64,000 nucleotides of DNA. It comes from Raphanus sativus (Eukaryota; Streptophyta; Magnoliopsida; Brassicales; Brassicaceae). Where the stretch lies: NCBI RefSeq assembly GCF_000801105.2, contig NC_079512.1, positions 33,187,848 through 33,251,847 of the forward strand. Reading direction: 5' to 3'. The notes under the pieces are model-generated. The model saw only the letters and a list, made by a program, of their open reading frames with translations, did no database searches and was not told the origin of the DNA. Below are positions 60,926 to 64,000 of the stretch, piece after piece. How positions within the stretch are numbered: position 1 is the first letter of the stretch; each line of letters starts with the position of its first letter. Both the position numbers and the translations under genes were made by a program.

Positions 60926-63319
60926 TACCAAAACAAAAGAAGGGAGAAGAAAAGTCTGATGGAGCCGTGGATGTACATATCTGAATATTACTTTTCTTTA
61001 CTACTCTTTGATTGTTGACAGTACAATACTGAACACAAATCCTAAGAGAATTGCTTAAAGTTCCAATAAGATTTTGTGGAATTTGGATGATATTTGGTAG
61101 TCTAAGGATGACTTAAATTATTAATGATGTTACTTTTGTCATTTCCTTATTTATAATGCATTACAATTATTATCGATTTTAAAACAACAATTATAAGGAG
61201 GTGTATATTTAATGTTGAAAGACATTTTCTATCACTGGTTATAATTTTTTGTCTATTATCATATTGAGGAAAAATAAAATATATGAAAAAATTATAAGTT
61301 TCTTAACAGTTTGTTATATGTATTAATAAATAAACAAAATTACCACTGCTAACTAATTTCGTGATTAAATAAGATACAATTCTTAAATTCTACTTTTTGA
61401 ATGAAATGACACATTTTTAGAATGATAATTCACAATTTTAAAATTTATGAAAATATTAAGAATAAAACTTTATAAAAAAATATAGACCATTTGAAATTCT
61501 TTTAGATGAAAAGACAATCTTAAACAAATAGACACATACCTAATTGTTTCACAACCTTATGCCAATGAAGAAATGACAAATAAGTTTATATATTAATACT
61601 ATGAACTGAGCAATCGCATGCAAGTCAATGGTGAAAATCACATCCTTTGATTATAAGTTAACTTAGTTGGATAAATGGTTACATTAATCACATTTAATCC
61701 AATTAATATGGAAGAGGTATAATACAATTGAAAAAGACTTTATGCTTTTAATTAATGATTAATATACAAACTTTGGTATTTAATTTTAAAGACATACAAA
61801 AGATATTATAAAAGATGTTATAAAAGAAATTATCAATAAATTTTATGGAAGTGATCACGAGGCTTCGGAAATGCAATGGTTAATTCTTCAGAAGTTAATC
61901 ATACACGAAAAAATAAATTAGTAATGATAGTTATAGATATAAAACAAATGGCATATGACAATTTAAATGCAATGAAAGAATCAACCAAATAAATAAGAAA
62001 ATTAATACGGAAAATGAAAAAAAAAACTGAAGATAAATATATTATTTAATATTACAATACCACATTATAACTTAATTTTCTTACATTTCTCATGCACACA
62101 ATTTATTTAATATTCATACATTATATAAGTATTATGTTTGACGAATAATTATTTATTTCTAAAATAATTACAATATTACAGATCAATTTAATTTTTTAAT
62201 ATTTATTACAAAGTTAAAAAATAAAGTAAAAATTATATATGAAATAAAAAATAAAATTTCAATATTCCCGGGCGTTTACGCACGGGATTGTTTCCTAGTA
62301 TTATTAAAAGAGAAGTACACATATAGAATGTCCCTTAGTTTTCAAGGCTATTTACACTTCTATGCCACTGACATTAAATAATACTTCCTATTTTAATGCT
62401 GTCTTTTCTACTTTGATTAATGCGTTTTCCAAAATTAAATTTGAATTAAATACACAATTAAATAATACTTCTTATTTTAATGTTTTATCTTTTCCACTTA
62501 CATTAATGTGTTTTCTAAAATTAAATTTGAATTAAATATACTTCATTAACTTTTCAATTAAATCAATGTCAAATTAAAAAAAATACATTTTTGTTCGATA
62601 AACAATTCATGGAAATTATAATATCAACTCTTCGTTTAACAAATCTGAATGAAAAAGAATATTATCAAATTTGAATCGAAACTAGATACTATCCAAACGG
62701 ATTTACCATTTTGGTATCTAGAGAACCATAACCAAACCTTATCTGAACGAAATATTTCAGATATTCGAATGTATTTAAATCATATTTATATACTTCAATG
62801 TGTTAGCTATTTTTCGAGTTAATATCCAAGATATAAGTTATTTTAAGTTGTTTAAAATATTTGAAATATAAAAAATAGTCGAAAGTAAACATCTAAAGTA
62901 GATAAACAATAATCAAAACACCAAAATACTTAATATATATATTTATTCTTCATCCAAATATTCAAGTTAAATTTAATTTAGGTACTTTGGCTTACATTAC
63001 TCAATTTATATGTTATATTTTTTTAAGATTTAGGGATATTTAAAGATATATAAATTTAAAAATAATTTAAACGGGTTATCAAACCCGCAAAGATCCGAAT
63101 AAAACGGAACCAAAGTTTATAAATACATGAATAGAGCTAGAATCTTTAAACTCAAAATCTCAAACTCAAATAAATTTTAACCGAATTCGAGTGGATATGC
63201 AAATATCCATCCCTAACTTAGTCAATATAAAACAATCAAATATTACAAATATACTATTTAGTATAAATAAATAAAAACTGAAAATTAATATCTGTGCGGT
63301 CGCACGGGTCAATATCTAG

Positions 63320-63530
63320 TTACATTTACGAGAATATCCTAACTATTTGGAAATCAGAATTCAAACTCAAAAATGTTTTTCCTCCTCTCACTAATAAATC
63401 ATTAAAACTTTGTTAAACCCTCATAACCTACTGACAAAATTTATTGACAGAAGAGCTCCAATATTACTAATTTGTATTTTTAAAATATAAAACAAATAAT
63501 AATATTTCAGCGAAAATTAAAAAATAAATA
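63320..63530. other. Spacer between Helitron and MITE
   Basis: AT-rich DNA; nothing recognised. Confidence 0.4.
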
Positions 63531-63777
63531 CTCCCTCCGTTTCATAATACTTGATGTTTTACCTAATGCACAAAGATTAAGAAAATTATATTTTTTTAAT
63601 AAAAATATTTTAAAGATATAATTTTAAAATCAATTAACCAATAGTAAAAAAGACTGTAAAACCTAATTGGTCGAACAGTTTTCAATAAAGTTAAAGTAAC
63701 CTTAAAATCTCAAAACTTCATCTAATTTGAAACAAAATTATCCTTCTAAAACATCATCTATTATGAAACGGAGGGAG
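63531..63777. mobile_element. Stowaway MITE
   Basis: 247 bp, starting CTCCCTCCGTTTCATAATA and ending TATTATGAAACGGAGGGAG, flanked by TA on both sides (63529-63530 and 63778-63779). It is nearly the reverse complement of the SDR-intron element at 17783-18030 along its whole length. Confidence 0.93.
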
Positions 63778-64000
63778 TATAAAAATAAAACCAGTGACAT
63801 ATAATACCATAAAAATTTATGCGGAATCTTAATTCAATTGAAAAGCCAATTCCAATAGATCTCTCTCATTATGAATGATCTTCTCAATAACATAAGACTA
63901 TTTGACTTCTCTAATAAAAAAATACTATCAAATCATTATTCCCTTTTAATAAAAGAAATATATTATTGGACAATTAGGTACCAACCAAGAACCACACGAA
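63778..64000. other. Terminal AT-rich sequence
   Basis: No feature is seen in the last 220 bases. Confidence 0.4.

Larger units (their letters stand above)
58671..62298. mobile_element. Inner Helitron carrying gene fragments
   Basis: The 3,628-bp element starts TCTATATACTAGTG and ends TTTCCTAG, with A before it and T after it. Close to the 5' end CCCGTGCTATGCACGGG forms a hairpin. Close to the 3' end CCCGGGCGTTTACGCACGGG forms the expected terminal hairpin about 11 bases before CTAG. There is no Rep/helicase gene, so it is non-autonomous. It carries an RPA1-like fragment (minus strand) and a ribosomal protein L6 fragment (plus strand). Confidence 0.85.
58667..63319. mobile_element. Outer Helitron, interrupted near its 5' end
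   Basis: The first four bases TCTA (58667-58670) are separated from the rest (62299 on) by the inner Helitron. Joining them gives the start TCTATATTATTAAAAGAGAA, typical of crucifer Helitrons. The 3' end has the hairpin GTGCGGTCGCAC (about 63294-63305) followed by CTAG at 63316-63319. It sits between A (58666) and T (63320), as Helitrons do. Excluding the inner element it is about 1,025 bp and non-autonomous. The interior is AT-rich with CCGAA-type repeat remnants. Confidence 0.83.

Noticed and set aside
1..64000. CRISPR arrays, operons, prophage or bacterial toxin systems
   Set aside because: The window is plant nuclear DNA with introns throughout. No spaced direct-repeat array or bacterial gene organisation is present.

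Overview
This window is nuclear DNA from a crucifer, most likely Brassica or Raphanus. It has GT-AG introns, a eukaryotic tRNA gene, Helitrons, Stowaway, Tourist and Mutator-type elements, and a Copia and a TRIM retrotransposon. The encoded proteins are near-identical to what I recall of Arabidopsis thaliana chromosome 4 genes. Gene content and order match AT4G24020 to AT4G24120. No database search was run, so all ortholog names come from memory of protein sequences.

Layout. 1-10 kb: NLP7 (nitrate-responsive RWP-RK factor), tRNA-Gly(CCC), a small unknown gene, and trehalase TRE1. 10-19 kb: an AT-rich spacer holding a palindromic Mutator-type element with telomere-like repeats, then a TIC32-like short-chain dehydrogenase with a Stowaway element in intron 5. 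19.7-24.9 kb: a young but inactivated Copia element. 25-36 kb: MITE-rich spacer around a Dof transcription factor (VDOF1/DOF4.6-like). 36-41 kb: two decayed genes, an ALL1-type aldolase and a PUX10-like UAS/UBX gene. 41.6-51 kb: compact genic block with the intact HpcH/HpaI-type aldolase, a chloroplast-type coiled-coil protein, a 21-exon STE20-like kinase and, on the minus strand, a small hypoxia-type unknown protein. 51-58 kb: spacer with a TRIM element, then YSL1. 58.7-63.3 kb: one Helitron inserted into another, carrying fragments of an RPA1-like gene and a ribosomal protein L6 gene.

The plant genes do not form an operon or a pathway. Their order reflects conserved synteny. The host genes look intact: in the seven multi-exon genes every exon junction I placed keeps the reading frame, and AT4G24110-like is a single open exon; only the 3' end of the small AT4G24026-like gene is unresolved. 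The novelty is in the mobile and decayed DNA. The best examples are the precisely reconstructable nested Helitron pair, the 9-bp-TSD foldback element with telomere-like arms, the nested Tourist pair, the PUX10 relic that may be a leftover of whole-genome duplication, and the aldolase relic bracketed by a direct repeat. I found no wholly new biological system.
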